A DNA stretch of 64,000 nt from Hymenobacter sp. HSC-4F20. GTDB taxonomy: Bacteria; Bacteroidota; Bacteroidia; Cytophagales; Hymenobacteraceae. Positions 36,654 to 45,038 of this stretch are shown here, one piece after another. The notes under the pieces are model-generated. The model was not told the origin of the DNA. It saw only the letters and a list, made by a program, of their open reading frames with translations, and did not search any database. The position numbers were made by a program, and so were the translations under genes. The stretch's first letter is position 1, and every line of letters starts with the position of its first letter. The DNA lies in assembly GCF_019599275.1 (NCBI RefSeq), contig NZ_JAHZTD010000002.1, positions 124,001 through 188,000 on the forward strand, read 5' to 3'.

Positions 36654-37142
36654 CTACTCCTGGGGCAGCAAGTCCAGAGCTGTATTATTGCCCTGCTGAA
36701 TGGCTAAGTCGCGGGCGGAGAGGCCCCGCACGTCGCGCAGGGTAGCATCGGCCCCGGCCTTGAGCAAGACAGGCACTACGTTGTGACGGCCGAAGAGGGT
36801 AGCAAACATGAGGGCCGTGCCGTCGTTGCCGTTGCGGGCGTTCAGGTCGGCGCCGTTGTCGATAAGCAGCTGGGCAATTTCGGGGTAGCCCTTGAAAGAA
36901 ACCCCCATCAGGGCCGTGTTGCCGCTGGCATCGTGCACATTAGGATTGGCCCCGGCTTCCAGCAGCAGCCGGGTGGCTTCAATATGCCCGTCGTAGGCGG
37001 CCAGAATCAGAGGCGTGAAGCCACGACCATCCTGGTAGTTTACATCCACCCCCTCGGCCAACAGGCTTTTAATGGTGTCAACGTCGCCCATGCGGGCCGC
37101 GTTGGTGAGCAAATCTTCGGGACGGGACGAGGTAAACGACAT
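36654..37142 (-). CDS. Ankyrin-repeat protein
   Basis: A 162-residue protein with four ankyrin repeats. Clear units: GDVDTIKSLLAEGVDVNYQD (residues about 18-37), GRGFTPLILAAYDGHIEATR, LLLEAGANPNVHDASGNTAL, GYPEIAQLLIDNGADLNARN and FGRHNVVPVLLKAGADATLR. Consensus residues TPLxxAA and G-x-x-E-x-x-x-LLL are kept, so it is a well-folded solenoid for protein binding. No signal peptide is seen; it is probably cytosolic. Partner unknown. Confidence 0.88.
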   Translation of the reverse strand: MSFTSSRPEDLLTNAARMGDVDTIKSLLAEGVDVNYQDGRGFTPLILAAYDGHIEATRLLLEAGANPNVHDASGNTALMGVSFKGYPEIAQLLIDNGADLNARNGNDGTALMFATLFGRHNVVPVLLKAGADATLRDVRGLSARDLAIQQGNNTALDLLPQE

Positions 37143-37379
37143 GAGAACGTAAGGTTAGAGGTGAGCAACTATAACACGGCACCCGGGCAGAGGTTGGGCT
37201 GCGCGTCCGTGGGGCCGCCGCTACGGGTTCGGCGGGGCACCCCGGCGGCCCGGGAGGAGGATACGGGACCCACCGATAAATGGCTGCCCGGTTCAACCGT
37301 AAAAATCCAACGGCCGCTGACAAAACCGGTGGTTGCGGGTTATGCTACCTCCTACGTTTCTTCCATATCCGCATTTTGC

Positions 37380-38171
37380 ATGGACTTACAACTCACCAAT
37401 AAGGTAGCCCTGGTTACGGGCTCCACCGCCGGCATTGGGCTGGCTATTGCCCGCCGCCTGGCCGCCGAAGGCGCCGAAGTTATTCTGACCGGCCGCACGG
37501 AGGCCCGCCTGCAAGAGGCGCGCGCCGCTATTCTGCAGGAAACTTCCGGCGCGAAGCTGCGCACCGTGGCCGTTGATTTCAGCCGGGCCGAGCAGGTGCA
37601 GTACCTGCTGCTGGAAGTGCCCAGCGTGGATATTCTGGTGAACAACGTGGGCATCTTCGAGCCCAAGCCTTTTGCCGAAATTTCCGATGAGGACTGGCTG
37701 CGCTTCTTCGAGGTAAACGTGCTGAGCGGGGTGCGCCTCTCGCGCCAGTACTTTCCCCAGATGCTGCAGAAAAACTGGGGCCGCATTCTGTTTATCTCCA
37801 GCGAATCGGGCCTGCAGATTCCGGAGGAGATGATTCATTATGGCACCACCAAAACCGCGCAGCTGGGCGTGGCCCGCGGCCTGGCCGAACTGACCAAAGG
37901 CACGGAGGTTACCGTCAACTCGGTGCTGCCGGGCCCTACAGCCTCGGAAGGAGTAGAAGAGTTTCTGCAGAAGCTGGCTGGTGAGGGCAAAACCCGCGAG
38001 GAGGCCGAACACGAGTTCTTCCGCGACGCCCGCCCCTCGTCCCTGCTCAAGCGCTTCATCACTACCGAGGAAATTGCCAACATGGTAGCGTACCTGGCCA
38101 GCCCCCTCGCCATTGCTACCAACGGCGCCTCCGTGCGCGTCGACGGCGGGGTCATCCGCAGCATTGGGTAG
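37380..38171 (+). CDS. SDR family oxidoreductase (FabG-like)
   Basis: A 263-residue short-chain dehydrogenase. Start MDLQLTNKVALVTGSTAGIG gives the classical TGxxxGIG motif (residues 13-20). NNVGIFEPK and the active site SSESGLQIP with YGTTKTAQL (Tyr and Lys of YxxxK) follow; VNSVLPGPTASEG and ANMVAYLASPLAIATNG are FabG-like. The usual final Gly-rich region VRVDGGVIRSIG is there. It is likely an NADP(H) carbonyl reductase acting on fatty or small ketone substrates, which I cannot identify. It is convergent with the FAD gene across a 15-bp palindrome. Confidence 0.88.
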   Translation: MDLQLTNKVALVTGSTAGIGLAIARRLAAEGAEVILTGRTEARLQEARAAILQETSGAKLRTVAVDFSRAEQVQYLLLEVPSVDILVNNVGIFEPKPFAEISDEDWLRFFEVNVLSGVRLSRQYFPQMLQKNWGRILFISSESGLQIPEEMIHYGTTKTAQLGVARGLAELTKGTEVTVNSVLPGPTASEGVEEFLQKLAGEGKTREEAEHEFFRDARPSSLLKRFITTEEIANMVAYLASPLAIATNGASVRVDGGVIRSIG

Positions 38172-38221
38172 CCAAAAGAACCTGGGTAAGGTATCAGTCA
38201 AGCCTTAACACCCGGGGCGCA

Positions 38222-38263
38222 GTGGCTGGTGCGGGCTTTTACCCTACCGCCCGCACCAGCCAC
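38222..38263. terminator. 15-bp perfect inverted repeat between SDR and FAD genes
   Basis: Arms 38222-38236 and 38249-38263 pair perfectly. The right arm lies in the last codons of the FAD gene (stop at 38239), the left is an inverted copy. It has a T run (TTTT) after the left arm on the plus strand. Confidence 0.75.
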
Positions 38264-39396
38264 CGCCGCACCCAGCCCAGCCGGCTGGCCGCAAACGCTG
38301 CTTCCACCAGCCAGGGTGCCCGTGCCAGCAGCCGCATGAGCCGGTAGCGCCGGGCCAGGTTGTGGCCCAGACGCCGGTGAACCGCCTGGTCGTAGGCGCG
38401 CAAGGCAGGGGCGCTAAAGTCGTGGCAGAGGCAGGCCCGTTGGGCATGCTCAGCCGCCAGCAGCCCGCTGATAACGGCTTTATCAATACCATGGCCCTGC
38501 AGGGGGTCGATGAGGGCGGCCGCATCGCCGCAGAGCAGCACCCGGGGGCCGGACAACGGGCGCACGGTGCCCCCCAGGGGCAACCCAAAGCCCCGCACCG
38601 GCCCTACCTGGCTCGCTGCGGCAAAGCGCCGGGCCAGGTGCGGATGGGCGGCCAGCAGCTCCTGAAGTACCTGCTTGAGGTCTATCTGCTGGCGCGCTAT
38701 ATCCTCCGAGAGCATTCCGAATCCGACATTGTACAGGCCGCCTCCTACCGGAAATACCCAGCAATAGCCGGCCCGGTAGCGGCGCAGAAACAGAAAGTCG
38801 CTGGTGGTAGCTGGGGTATCCTGCACCCCGCGGTAGTAGGCCCGCACGGCGGCGCAGTGCCGGGCGCGGTTGAGCGGCTGCGGCAGCAGGCTGCGGGCCA
38901 CCACGGAATTAGCGCCGTCGCAGCCGATGACGAGGCGGGCCCGTAGCTCGGTTAAATCGGAAAGCTGCACCACCGCTCCCTGAGCCGTTACCCTCACGGT
39001 TTTCACTGGGCTTTGTTCGAGCACCACGGTAGTGGTATGGCGTCGGACCAGGGTAAGCAGGGCCTCGTCGAAGTGCCGGCGCGGACTGTTGAAAGCTGGT
39101 GCCTGCCACTCCACGCTCAGCTCCGCCCCGGCCGGCGAAACCAGACGACTAGTGCGCACGTCGGTGCGGTGGTCCTGGGTAAGGGTGCGCAGCTCGGTGG
39201 CATAGGCCGGGTTCAGGCGGGCCAGGGCTTTGAGAGTAGGGCCTGGAATGGCATCGCCGCACACTTTGTCGCGCGGGAACCGGGCCTTGTCGAGCAGGGC
39301 CACCCGCAAACCGCTGCCGGCCAAGCCGAGCGCGCAGGCGGTTCCAGCCGGCCCGGCCCCCACAATCAGCACATCGTATTCCGCGCTACAACTCAC
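38239..39396 (-). CDS. FAD-dependent oxidoreductase (geranylgeranyl reductase family-like)
   Basis: A 385-residue flavoprotein. The GTG start at 39396 yields MSCSAEYDVLIVGAGPAGTA with GxGxxG dinucleotide binding. The longest frame starts at 39483 with a TTG and runs 47 bp into the upstream DUF4174 gene. Other motifs: LLDKARFPRDKVCGDAIPGP (the CG box of geranylgeranyl reductases), VIGCDGANSVVARSLL (GD motif), and VLLCGDAAALIDPLQGHGID, the second FAD contact. Family members reduce prenyl chains or act on halogenated or menaquinone-like compounds. Substrate is unknown. Confidence 0.85.
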   Translation of the reverse strand: MSCSAEYDVLIVGAGPAGTACALGLAGSGLRVALLDKARFPRDKVCGDAIPGPTLKALARLNPAYATELRTLTQDHRTDVRTSRLVSPAGAELSVEWQAPAFNSPRRHFDEALLTLVRRHTTTVVLEQSPVKTVRVTAQGAVVQLSDLTELRARLVIGCDGANSVVARSLLPQPLNRARHCAAVRAYYRGVQDTPATTSDFLFLRRYRAGYCWVFPVGGGLYNVGFGMLSEDIARQQIDLKQVLQELLAAHPHLARRFAAASQVGPVRGFGLPLGGTVRPLSGPRVLLCGDAAALIDPLQGHGIDKAVISGLLAAEHAQRACLCHDFSAPALRAYDQAVHRRLGHNLARRYRLMRLLARAPWLVEAAFAASRLGWVRRWLVRAVG

Positions 39397-39436
39397 TCCC
39401 GAAAGTACGCAGGCTGGCTTGATAGATACCCGATTT

Positions 39437-39871
39437 TCATTTGGGCCGGCGCATTTCCTGCTGGCGCATGGGCATGGCGTCAATAACGGCGGACAGCTGC
39501 TCCGGCGTGAGCGGGCGGGTAGCGCGCTGCTTCACGCCTCCATCCTTCCCTATCAGCAGCACCGTGAACTCCGTAGCTGCTACCCCTAGCTGCTGGCGAA
39601 GGTAGCGCTGGTCGGGGGCCGGCAGGTGGGCGAAAACGGCTTCCCGTACCAGCAGGTCCCGCTCGCGCAAAGCAGGCTGCGCCTTAGCCAGCAGCTGCCG
39701 CTGGTGGCCTAGCTCCGGATGCTCGGGGGTAGGCGCGCACACGAGCAGTACCCGGTTCTGCCACTGGCTGGCTTTGATGGTGGCAGCCAGGGAAACGGCG
39801 GGCAAGGATTGTGCCTTGGCCATTGCACAACTCAGCACCCCGAGCAGCCCCCACAGTAATCGAGTACTCAT
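39437..39871 (-). CDS. DUF4174 domain protein, exported
   Basis: A 144-residue protein with a signal peptide (MSTRLLWGLLGVLSCAMAKA). Mature part: RVLLVCAPTPEHPELGHQRQ, then LAKAQPALRERDLLVREAVF and FTVLLIGKDGGVKQRATRPL. These are the hallmarks of DUF4174, a thioredoxin-like domain without the CxxC centre. Function is unproven. The gene is on the same strand as the FAD oxidoreductase 40 bp downstream, so they may share a message. Confidence 0.75.
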   Translation of the reverse strand: MSTRLLWGLLGVLSCAMAKAQSLPAVSLAATIKASQWQNRVLLVCAPTPEHPELGHQRQLLAKAQPALRERDLLVREAVFAHLPAPDQRYLRQQLGVAATEFTVLLIGKDGGVKQRATRPLTPEQLSAVIDAMPMRQQEMRRPK

Positions 39872-39931
39872 AGTTTAATCAGGTAAAGCCCAGCAGCCGG
39901 TTGTGGCCGCGGCCCAGCTCTGCATACGTAG

Positions 39932-40945
39932 TTACCGGGGTATGTGGCTGGGGGCGGCGGGCGGGGCCGGCACTACCCCAGCCAGCCAAGCAAACACGCG
40001 CTGGTAGGCGTCGGTGCGTACCAGTGGAGCCGATAGAAACACGTCGTGCACAGCTCCGGGTACGGCCCGCACCGTTACCCGCTGGCCCAGGCGGGGCGCC
40101 AGCGCCCGGATATGGTCCACATCGAGCACAATGTCGGTGCACTGAACGTCCGGGTGCCAGGCACTACCCCCGGTGGTACGGTCGGAGTGCAGCACCAGCA
40201 CGGGCTGGGTAATCTGTAAGCCCCGCCGTACCCGAGCCTGTCCCCGCCGGATAGCCCGCAGCCAGCCGGCATTTACGGGAAATACGTGGTTGGGCTTCCA
40301 GGCCAGGTTATACTCCCAGTGGCCCCGGTAGGCGCGGTGCAGGCTCTGCCCGTACGTGTCGGGCAGGCCGGCAGGCAGGGGTAGGTTGGGCCAGCGGGCC
40401 CCCAGCGCTACAGCCGCGGGCACGGCCACGTGCCGCCGCAACCACGATTGATGTAGCTCCAGGAACGGACTGTTCAGCACCAGAGCCACCAGCTCTGGCG
40501 GCCGGCGGTGGGCTGCGTACAGGGCCGCAATAAGCCCGCCGGTGGAGTGGCCGCTAAGTACTACGTCGGTCCAGCCTTCGGCTTGCACCTGCTTAAAGGC
40601 TGCATCCAAGTCCAGGAAGTACTCGGCTATATCCCGCACATTGTTGGGCCGCTGGTGGGGCAGCAGGGCCCGGCCGTACTTGCGTAACTCCAGGGCGAAG
40701 AACTGGTAGCCGTGCCGGGCATACTCCGCAGCCATTTCGCGCTGAAAAAAGTAGTCGTTGAAGCCGTGTATGTACAAGGCTGCCCGGTGCGCCGGGGCCG
40801 GCAGCTTCCGGCGGTGGCGCACCAGCACGGCATGCACCGCCCCTTCGTAGTCGGGTGGCTGGGGTAGCACCAGCTGGTCGAAATCGACCCCCAGCGGGTC
40901 GGGCTGGTAGATGGCGGGGGTAGCGGCAGCAGAAACGGACGACAT
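39932..40945 (-). CDS. Alpha/beta hydrolase (serine aminopeptidase S33-like lipase)
   Basis: A 337-residue alpha/beta hydrolase. Start MSSVSAAATPAIYQPDPL at 40945, chosen as the longer frame adds a Cys/Arg-rich stretch. The oxyanion motif is LYIHGFNDYFFQ; the nucleophile elbow is LSGHSTGGLIAAL (GHSTG, Ser about residue 142); the acid is likely the Asp in LHSDRTTGGS; the catalytic His is in VPGAVHDVFLS. This is the layout of monoacylglycerol lipase-like S33 hydrolases, with YARHGYQFFALELRKYGRAL matching the usual GxDxxGxGxS loop loosely. Triad residues are all present. Substrate likely a lipid ester, inferred. Confidence 0.85.
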   Translation of the reverse strand: MSSVSAAATPAIYQPDPLGVDFDQLVLPQPPDYEGAVHAVLVRHRRKLPAPAHRAALYIHGFNDYFFQREMAAEYARHGYQFFALELRKYGRALLPHQRPNNVRDIAEYFLDLDAAFKQVQAEGWTDVVLSGHSTGGLIAALYAAHRRPPELVALVLNSPFLELHQSWLRRHVAVPAAVALGARWPNLPLPAGLPDTYGQSLHRAYRGHWEYNLAWKPNHVFPVNAGWLRAIRRGQARVRRGLQITQPVLVLHSDRTTGGSAWHPDVQCTDIVLDVDHIRALAPRLGQRVTVRAVPGAVHDVFLSAPLVRTDAYQRVFAWLAGVVPAPPAAPSHIPR

Positions 40946-41112
40946 ACCAGTAGTACGGAAGAAAACCCCGGAACGACGGCGCGCCAAACATCCTGGGGCC
41001 ACTGCAAAGCACACCGCTATATAGGGCTGTCTGTATACTAATACCTGCACTGTGGCCGTTCAGCTAGCTCCCGCGGGGCACCCGCTTGCCCAGCCCCGAC
41101 TTCTCTTCCGTT

Positions 41113-41868
41113 ATGCGCCCATTGCTTCTGCTAGCTGCCGCTTTGCTGGTGGCCCTGTATGCCCGTTCCTCGGCTCACCGACCCGAGCCAAATCCGGCCT
41201 TTCGATCCAACCAGCTCCGTTTCCCGCGTGTGCGCTCCGCCTACGAGCAGCACGAAGCCACGACCCAGGCACTGCTACGCCGGCATGGCCTGGCCCCCGA
41301 GCAGCTGGAGCTGTTCCTGCGCGCTTTTAAGGTAGGCCGCCGCCTGGAAGTGTGGGGCCGCAACCACGGGGCCAGACAATTCGTGCTGCTGCGCACGTTC
41401 CGGCTGGCGGGTACTTCGGGCGGCCTCGGCCCTAAGCGGCAGGCCGGCGACGGACAGATACCGGAGGGCTTCTACACCATCAACCGGTTTAATCCGGACA
41501 GTAAGTACTACCTCTCGCTGGGCCTAGACTACCCCAATGCCGCCGACCGCCACCGCAGCGGCACCCTCGACCCGGGCAACGATATTTTCATTCACGGCTC
41601 CAACGTAACCGTGGGCTGCCTGCCCATCACCGATGCGGGCATCCGGGAGCTGTACGTGCTGGCCGCCGAGGCCACGGCGGCCGGTCAAACGGCCATTCCG
41701 GTTCACATTTTTCCCTTCGAGCTAACGGCCGACAATCTGGCCCGCCGCCTGGCTAGTCGGCACCTGGCCTTCTGGCAGCAGCTGGCGGCGGGCTACCAGC
41801 AGTTCGAAGACACTCACCAGCTTCCTACCGTCCGGGTGAACGATGCCGGAATCTATGCGGTGCAGTAA
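41113..41868 (+). CDS. L,D-transpeptidase (YkuD) family protein
   Basis: A 251-residue exported protein (signal MRPLLLLAAALLVALYARSS) with a YkuD catalytic domain. The key motif HGSNVTVGCLPI (about residues 166-177) matches HGxx-S-x-GC, with the Cys nucleophile and His. Preceding motifs include RTFRLAGTSGGLGPKRQAGD and GQIPEGFYTINRFNPDS (the strand that holds the donor peptide). YkuD enzymes make 3-3 cross-links in peptidoglycan or attach proteins to it. The sequence is full length. Divergent from the hydrolase gene. Confidence 0.85.
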   Translation: MRPLLLLAAALLVALYARSSAHRPEPNPAFRSNQLRFPRVRSAYEQHEATTQALLRRHGLAPEQLELFLRAFKVGRRLEVWGRNHGARQFVLLRTFRLAGTSGGLGPKRQAGDGQIPEGFYTINRFNPDSKYYLSLGLDYPNAADRHRSGTLDPGNDIFIHGSNVTVGCLPITDAGIRELYVLAAEATAAGQTAIPVHIFPFELTADNLARRLASRHLAFWQQLAAGYQQFEDTHQLPTVRVNDAGIYAVQ

Positions 41869-41997
41869 GCTCAATGCTATTACTCAACGGGTAATCTGCT
41901 ACTGTTCAGCGCATACTATTAAAAATAAATTAAAATAATTATACTATGCATATTTTAAATACATTGATTGACCTATCTCACACAACCAACACATTCT

Positions 41998-42798
41998 ATG
42001 AAAAAGAACTCTTACCTCGTGGTAGCTGCTCTGGCTATGCTGACCACCGCGCTGGGTAGCTGCTCGGAGAAAGAAGCTGTTGTAAACAAACAGCAGGACA
42101 TCAGCGCCGATGCGCTCAGCCAGATCCGGCAGCTTGGCTTCAGCGCCGCCAACGTACAGCGTGATGAGGATGGCAACTACGTAGTAGAAGGCGACATTGT
42201 ACTATCCGCGGCCGATTTGAGCAGCCGCGCGGCCGTGCAGCTGCTGCGCGTGGGTCAGGCCGAGCAGTACCGCACCACCAACCTGGTAACGGGCTTGCCG
42301 CGCACCATTACCGTGAGCATTTCCAGCCAGCTGCCCAGCTCCTACGTGGCTGGCCTCGATGAGGCCATTGCCCGCTACAATGCCCAAAACCTGCAGCTCA
42401 CGTTCACGCGGGTGTCGTCGGGGGGCAACATCAGCATTGCGCGCGGCAACGGCAGCTACCTGGCTTCGGCCGGCTTCCCGACGGGCGGCAACCCCTATGG
42501 GGAGGTGAAAGTTAACTCCCGCGCCATCGGCAACGCGCCGGCGCAGGCCTACCTGGCTACCATTTTAGCCCACGAAATCGGGCACTGCATCGGCTTCCGC
42601 CACACCGACTACATGGACCGGAGCTACAGCTGCGGCGGCGCCACCTCCAACGAGGGCGCCAGCACGGTGGGCGCCATCCTGATTCCGGGCACGCCGGCTG
42701 CGGCCGACCCCAACTCCTGGATGCTGGCCTGCATTGGCACCGGCCAGAGCCGCCCCTTCAATGCCAACGACCGCACGGCCCTCAGCTACCTGTACTAG
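41998..42798 (+). CDS. M57-type HEIGH zinc metalloprotease lipoprotein
   Basis: A 266-residue lipoprotein (MKKNSYLVVAALAMLTTALG, lipobox LGSC, Cys about residue 22). The catalytic motif HEIGHCIGFRHTDY holds the long zinc motif HExxHxxGxxH; the two His and Glu plus the later His are all there. Before it are RTITVSISSQLPSSYVAGLD and ALDEAIARYNAQN-type helix (LDEAIARYNAQNLQLTF), typical of the dual-action HEIGH (M57) group that cleaves peptides outside the cell. Two or three Cys (SYSC, LACIGT) may form a disulfide. An AT-rich leader precedes it. Substrate not known. Confidence 0.88.
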   Translation: MKKNSYLVVAALAMLTTALGSCSEKEAVVNKQQDISADALSQIRQLGFSAANVQRDEDGNYVVEGDIVLSAADLSSRAAVQLLRVGQAEQYRTTNLVTGLPRTITVSISSQLPSSYVAGLDEAIARYNAQNLQLTFTRVSSGGNISIARGNGSYLASAGFPTGGNPYGEVKVNSRAIGNAPAQAYLATILAHEIGHCIGFRHTDYMDRSYSCGGATSNEGASTVGAILIPGTPAAADPNSWMLACIGTGQSRPFNANDRTALSYLY

Positions 42799-42851
42799 CC
42801 CGGCCACCCTACCCCGGCGCCCGAGAAACGGGCGCGGGTATGTACCTTGCC

Positions 42852-42883
42852 AGCGCCGACGCGGACTTGCCCGCGTCGGCGCT
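42852..42883. other. 13-bp perfect hairpin upstream of the Nudix gene
   Basis: AGCGCCGACGCGG (42852-42864) pairs with CCGCGTCGGCGCT (42871-42883), loop 6 nt. It is 9 bp before the Nudix ATG and has no T tail. It could end the protease message, or limit translation of the Nudix gene by hiding its leader; neither is shown. Confidence 0.5.
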
Positions 42884-42891
42884 GTTGCAGT

Positions 42892-43434
42892 ATGCCCGAT
42901 TTTCCGATTCCCAAAAACCTGCGCGACTCGGCCGTCCTCGTACCCGTTTTCCGCGATGCGCAGGGCGAGATACAGGTAGTGATGGTGCGCCGGGCGGCGT
43001 TTGGCGTCCACGGCGGCCAGCTGGCTTTCCCCGGCGGCAAGCACGAGCCCACGGACGAAAGCCTGCAAGCCACCGCCCTGCGCGAAGCCTTCGAGGAAGT
43101 GAGCCTGCCCCCGGCGCAGGTAGACATATTGGCGGCCCTGCCTTCCCAGGCCATACCCACCGGCTTCCGGATTGCGCCCTTCCTGGGCCGCATCCGCCGG
43201 CCCGCCGCCTGGCAGTGGCAAACTGCAGAAATTGACGAGGTGCTGGAAATTCCGCTGCGCCACCTGGCCGATGCCGCCAACCACACCCAGGAAACCTGGG
43301 AGCTGGCCGGCTGGCCCGGCCCCCGCCTGGTGCCCTTCTACCGAGTTGGCGCGGGCTACCAGCTCTGGGGGGCCAGCTACAACATTCTTCGCCCCCTTAT
43401 CCCGCGCCTGCTGGCCGGCGAGTGGGAGGTGTGA
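42892..43434 (+). CDS. Nudix hydrolase, CoA pyrophosphatase (NudL)-like
   Basis: A 180-residue Nudix protein. Pattern MVRRAAFGVHGGQLAFPGGK followed by TDESLQATALREAFEEVSLP matches the NudL/CoA-pyrophosphatase form of the Nudix box (FPGGx...REAxEEV), where the usual final Gly is replaced. LPSQAIPTGFRIAPFLGRI resembles the downstream family motif. The likely action is splitting CoA or its derivatives into 3',5'-ADP and phosphopantetheine. All Glu metal ligands are present. ATG at 42892 gives MPDFPIPKNLRDSAVLVPVF. Confidence 0.85.
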   Translation: MPDFPIPKNLRDSAVLVPVFRDAQGEIQVVMVRRAAFGVHGGQLAFPGGKHEPTDESLQATALREAFEEVSLPPAQVDILAALPSQAIPTGFRIAPFLGRIRRPAAWQWQTAEIDEVLEIPLRHLADAANHTQETWELAGWPGPRLVPFYRVGAGYQLWGASYNILRPLIPRLLAGEWEV

Positions 43435-43666
43435 AGCCCTGATTCCGTGATTGAGCGAGAACCAGTGGGGCAACAACGCTTGCCTTCCGGCACCCAAGAC
43501 CTCTACAGGGGCTAACGGCTGCTTCCCCGCCGAAGGGTAGCGCTTCTTTGCTTGCGCTCCGGACGACAGAACCTGAAACCCACTACTTCGCTCCATCATG
43601 ACCCTACCCCATCACAATTGGCACGAAATTGCGTTTAGGAAGCTTAATCCAAGCTTTTGACTTTTT

Positions 43667-44767
43667 ATGAAACGACTTTCATTTTTGCCGCTGCTGCTGG
43701 CGCTGCTGCTGCCCGGCGCGGCCCTGGCCCAGCGCGAGCAATCCATCTGGCTCTTCGGCCAGCAGGCGGGCCTCTCGTTCCCGGCCGATGGAGGGGCCCC
43801 TACCCCCCTGCTCACCAGCAAGATGACGACCTATGAAGGCTCGGCAGTAGCAACCAACCAGCAGGGCCAGCTGCTGTTCTACACCAACGGCGAGTTCGTC
43901 TTCAACCGCCAGCACCAGGTGATGCCCAACGGCAAAAAGCTGATGGGCTCCAACTCCAGCACCCAGAGCGCCCTCATCGTGCCCGACCCCGGCAGCGGCA
44001 ACGTGTTCTACGTGTTCACGGTGGGCGCTCAGGGCGGCCCTAATGGCCTGCGCTACTCCGTGGTGGACATGACCCGCGAAAATGGCCTCGGCGACGTGCC
44101 CCGCTCCAACGCCCTGCTCATTACGCCCGTGGCCGAAAAGCTGGCCGCCGTGCGCCACCAGAATGGCCGCGACGTGTGGGTGGTGGCCCACCGCTGGAAT
44201 TCCAACGCCTTCGTAAGCTTTCTGGTGACGGCCGACGGGGTGCAGAGCAAGCCCATTATGAGCAACGTGGGCAGCATGCACGCCGGCCCCGGCCGCAACG
44301 CCATCGGGGCCATGAAGTTCTCGCCCGATGGCCGCAAGCTAGCCGTGGCCCTCTGGCGCGAGGCTAATAAGTACGAAGTATTCGACTTCGACCGCGCCAC
44401 CGGGCAGGTGCGTAACGTGAAGTCATTTGCCCCCTACCCGGAAGCCTACGGCGTCGAATTCTCGCCCGATGGCAGCAAGCTCTATGGCTCCAGCAACGGG
44501 GAAGGCGGCGGGGAAGCCCAAATCTTCCAGTTTGATCTGAAAACGGGCAAGGCCACCGTAGTAGGCAAATCGGCTAACCGCAAGGTAGGCTCCCTGCAGC
44601 GCGCCCCCGACGGCAACATTTACGTGGCCCGCGAAGACAACCTCTTCCTCGGCATCATCCAGAACCCCAACTCCGAGGCGGCCAAGTACCTCGACAACGG
44701 CCTCAAACTCGGCGGCCGCCGCAGCAAGCTTGGCCTGCCCAACTTCATTACCGAGCCGGGGAAGTAA
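43667..44767 (+). CDS. Exported PD40-like beta-propeller protein
   Basis: A 366-residue protein with signal peptide (MKRLSFLPLLLALLLPGAAL, ending ALAQ). The mature N-terminus IWLFGQQAGLSFPADGG, then NQQGQLLFYTNGEFVFNRQH, VMPNGKKLMGSNSSTQSALI and GNVFYVFTVGAQGGPNGLRY form the propeller-type domain found at the front of many Bacteroidota surface proteins. Later blades are KFSPDGRKLAVALWR and EFSPDGSKLYGSSNG. A C-terminal type IX sorting domain is not seen, so it stays in the periplasm or is incomplete in comparison with relatives. The next 270 bp hold a repeat element. Confidence 0.8.
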   Translation: MKRLSFLPLLLALLLPGAALAQREQSIWLFGQQAGLSFPADGGAPTPLLTSKMTTYEGSAVATNQQGQLLFYTNGEFVFNRQHQVMPNGKKLMGSNSSTQSALIVPDPGSGNVFYVFTVGAQGGPNGLRYSVVDMTRENGLGDVPRSNALLITPVAEKLAAVRHQNGRDVWVVAHRWNSNAFVSFLVTADGVQSKPIMSNVGSMHAGPGRNAIGAMKFSPDGRKLAVALWREANKYEVFDFDRATGQVRNVKSFAPYPEAYGVEFSPDGSKLYGSSNGEGGGEAQIFQFDLKTGKATVVGKSANRKVGSLQRAPDGNIYVAREDNLFLGIIQNPNSEAAKYLDNGLKLGGRRSKLGLPNFITEPGK

Positions 44768-44769
44768 TG

Positions 44770-45037
44770 GGGTGGTGAAATGGTGAATGAGTAAGTGAGT
44801 GCATGAGTGAAGTACTGTCAGGGCGAGGCTTCCAAGCCATCCGCCCTGACACAGCGTACTACCCCAGAAATGTGACAAGCCCTTACCTCCGTGCTGGAAG
44901 TAAGGGCTTGTTATGCTATCAGGCTGGTCATATGGAGAGGAAGGATGGCTTCGGGCCTCGCCCTGACAGTACTTCACTCATTCACTCACTTACTCATTCA
45001 CCATTTCACTACTCATTCACTATTTCACCACCTCACC
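44770..45037. repeat. MITE-like repeat with about 55-bp terminal inverted repeats
   Basis: The left arm (44773-44829) and right arm (about 44955-45010) are inverted copies with one mismatch over roughly 55 bp. They carry a stretch of tetramers (GAGT, GAAT) and GTACTGTCAGGGCGAGGC. Inside is the hairpin GACAAGCCCTTAC (44874-44886) and GTAAGGGCTTGT (44900-44911), shared with 11385-11450. It lies between the stops of two convergent genes. No transposase is present. Confidence 0.8.
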
Positions 45038-45038
45038 A

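Noticed and set aside
42892..43434. Broken Nudix box (Gly to Ser after REAFEEV)
   Set aside because: The CoA-pyrophosphatase group naturally departs from the classic box at this place, so it is not a defect.
43440..43600. Possible repeat near GACCTCTACAGG
   Set aside because: Short similarity to the arm at 31832, but no inverted partner or full-length match was found.
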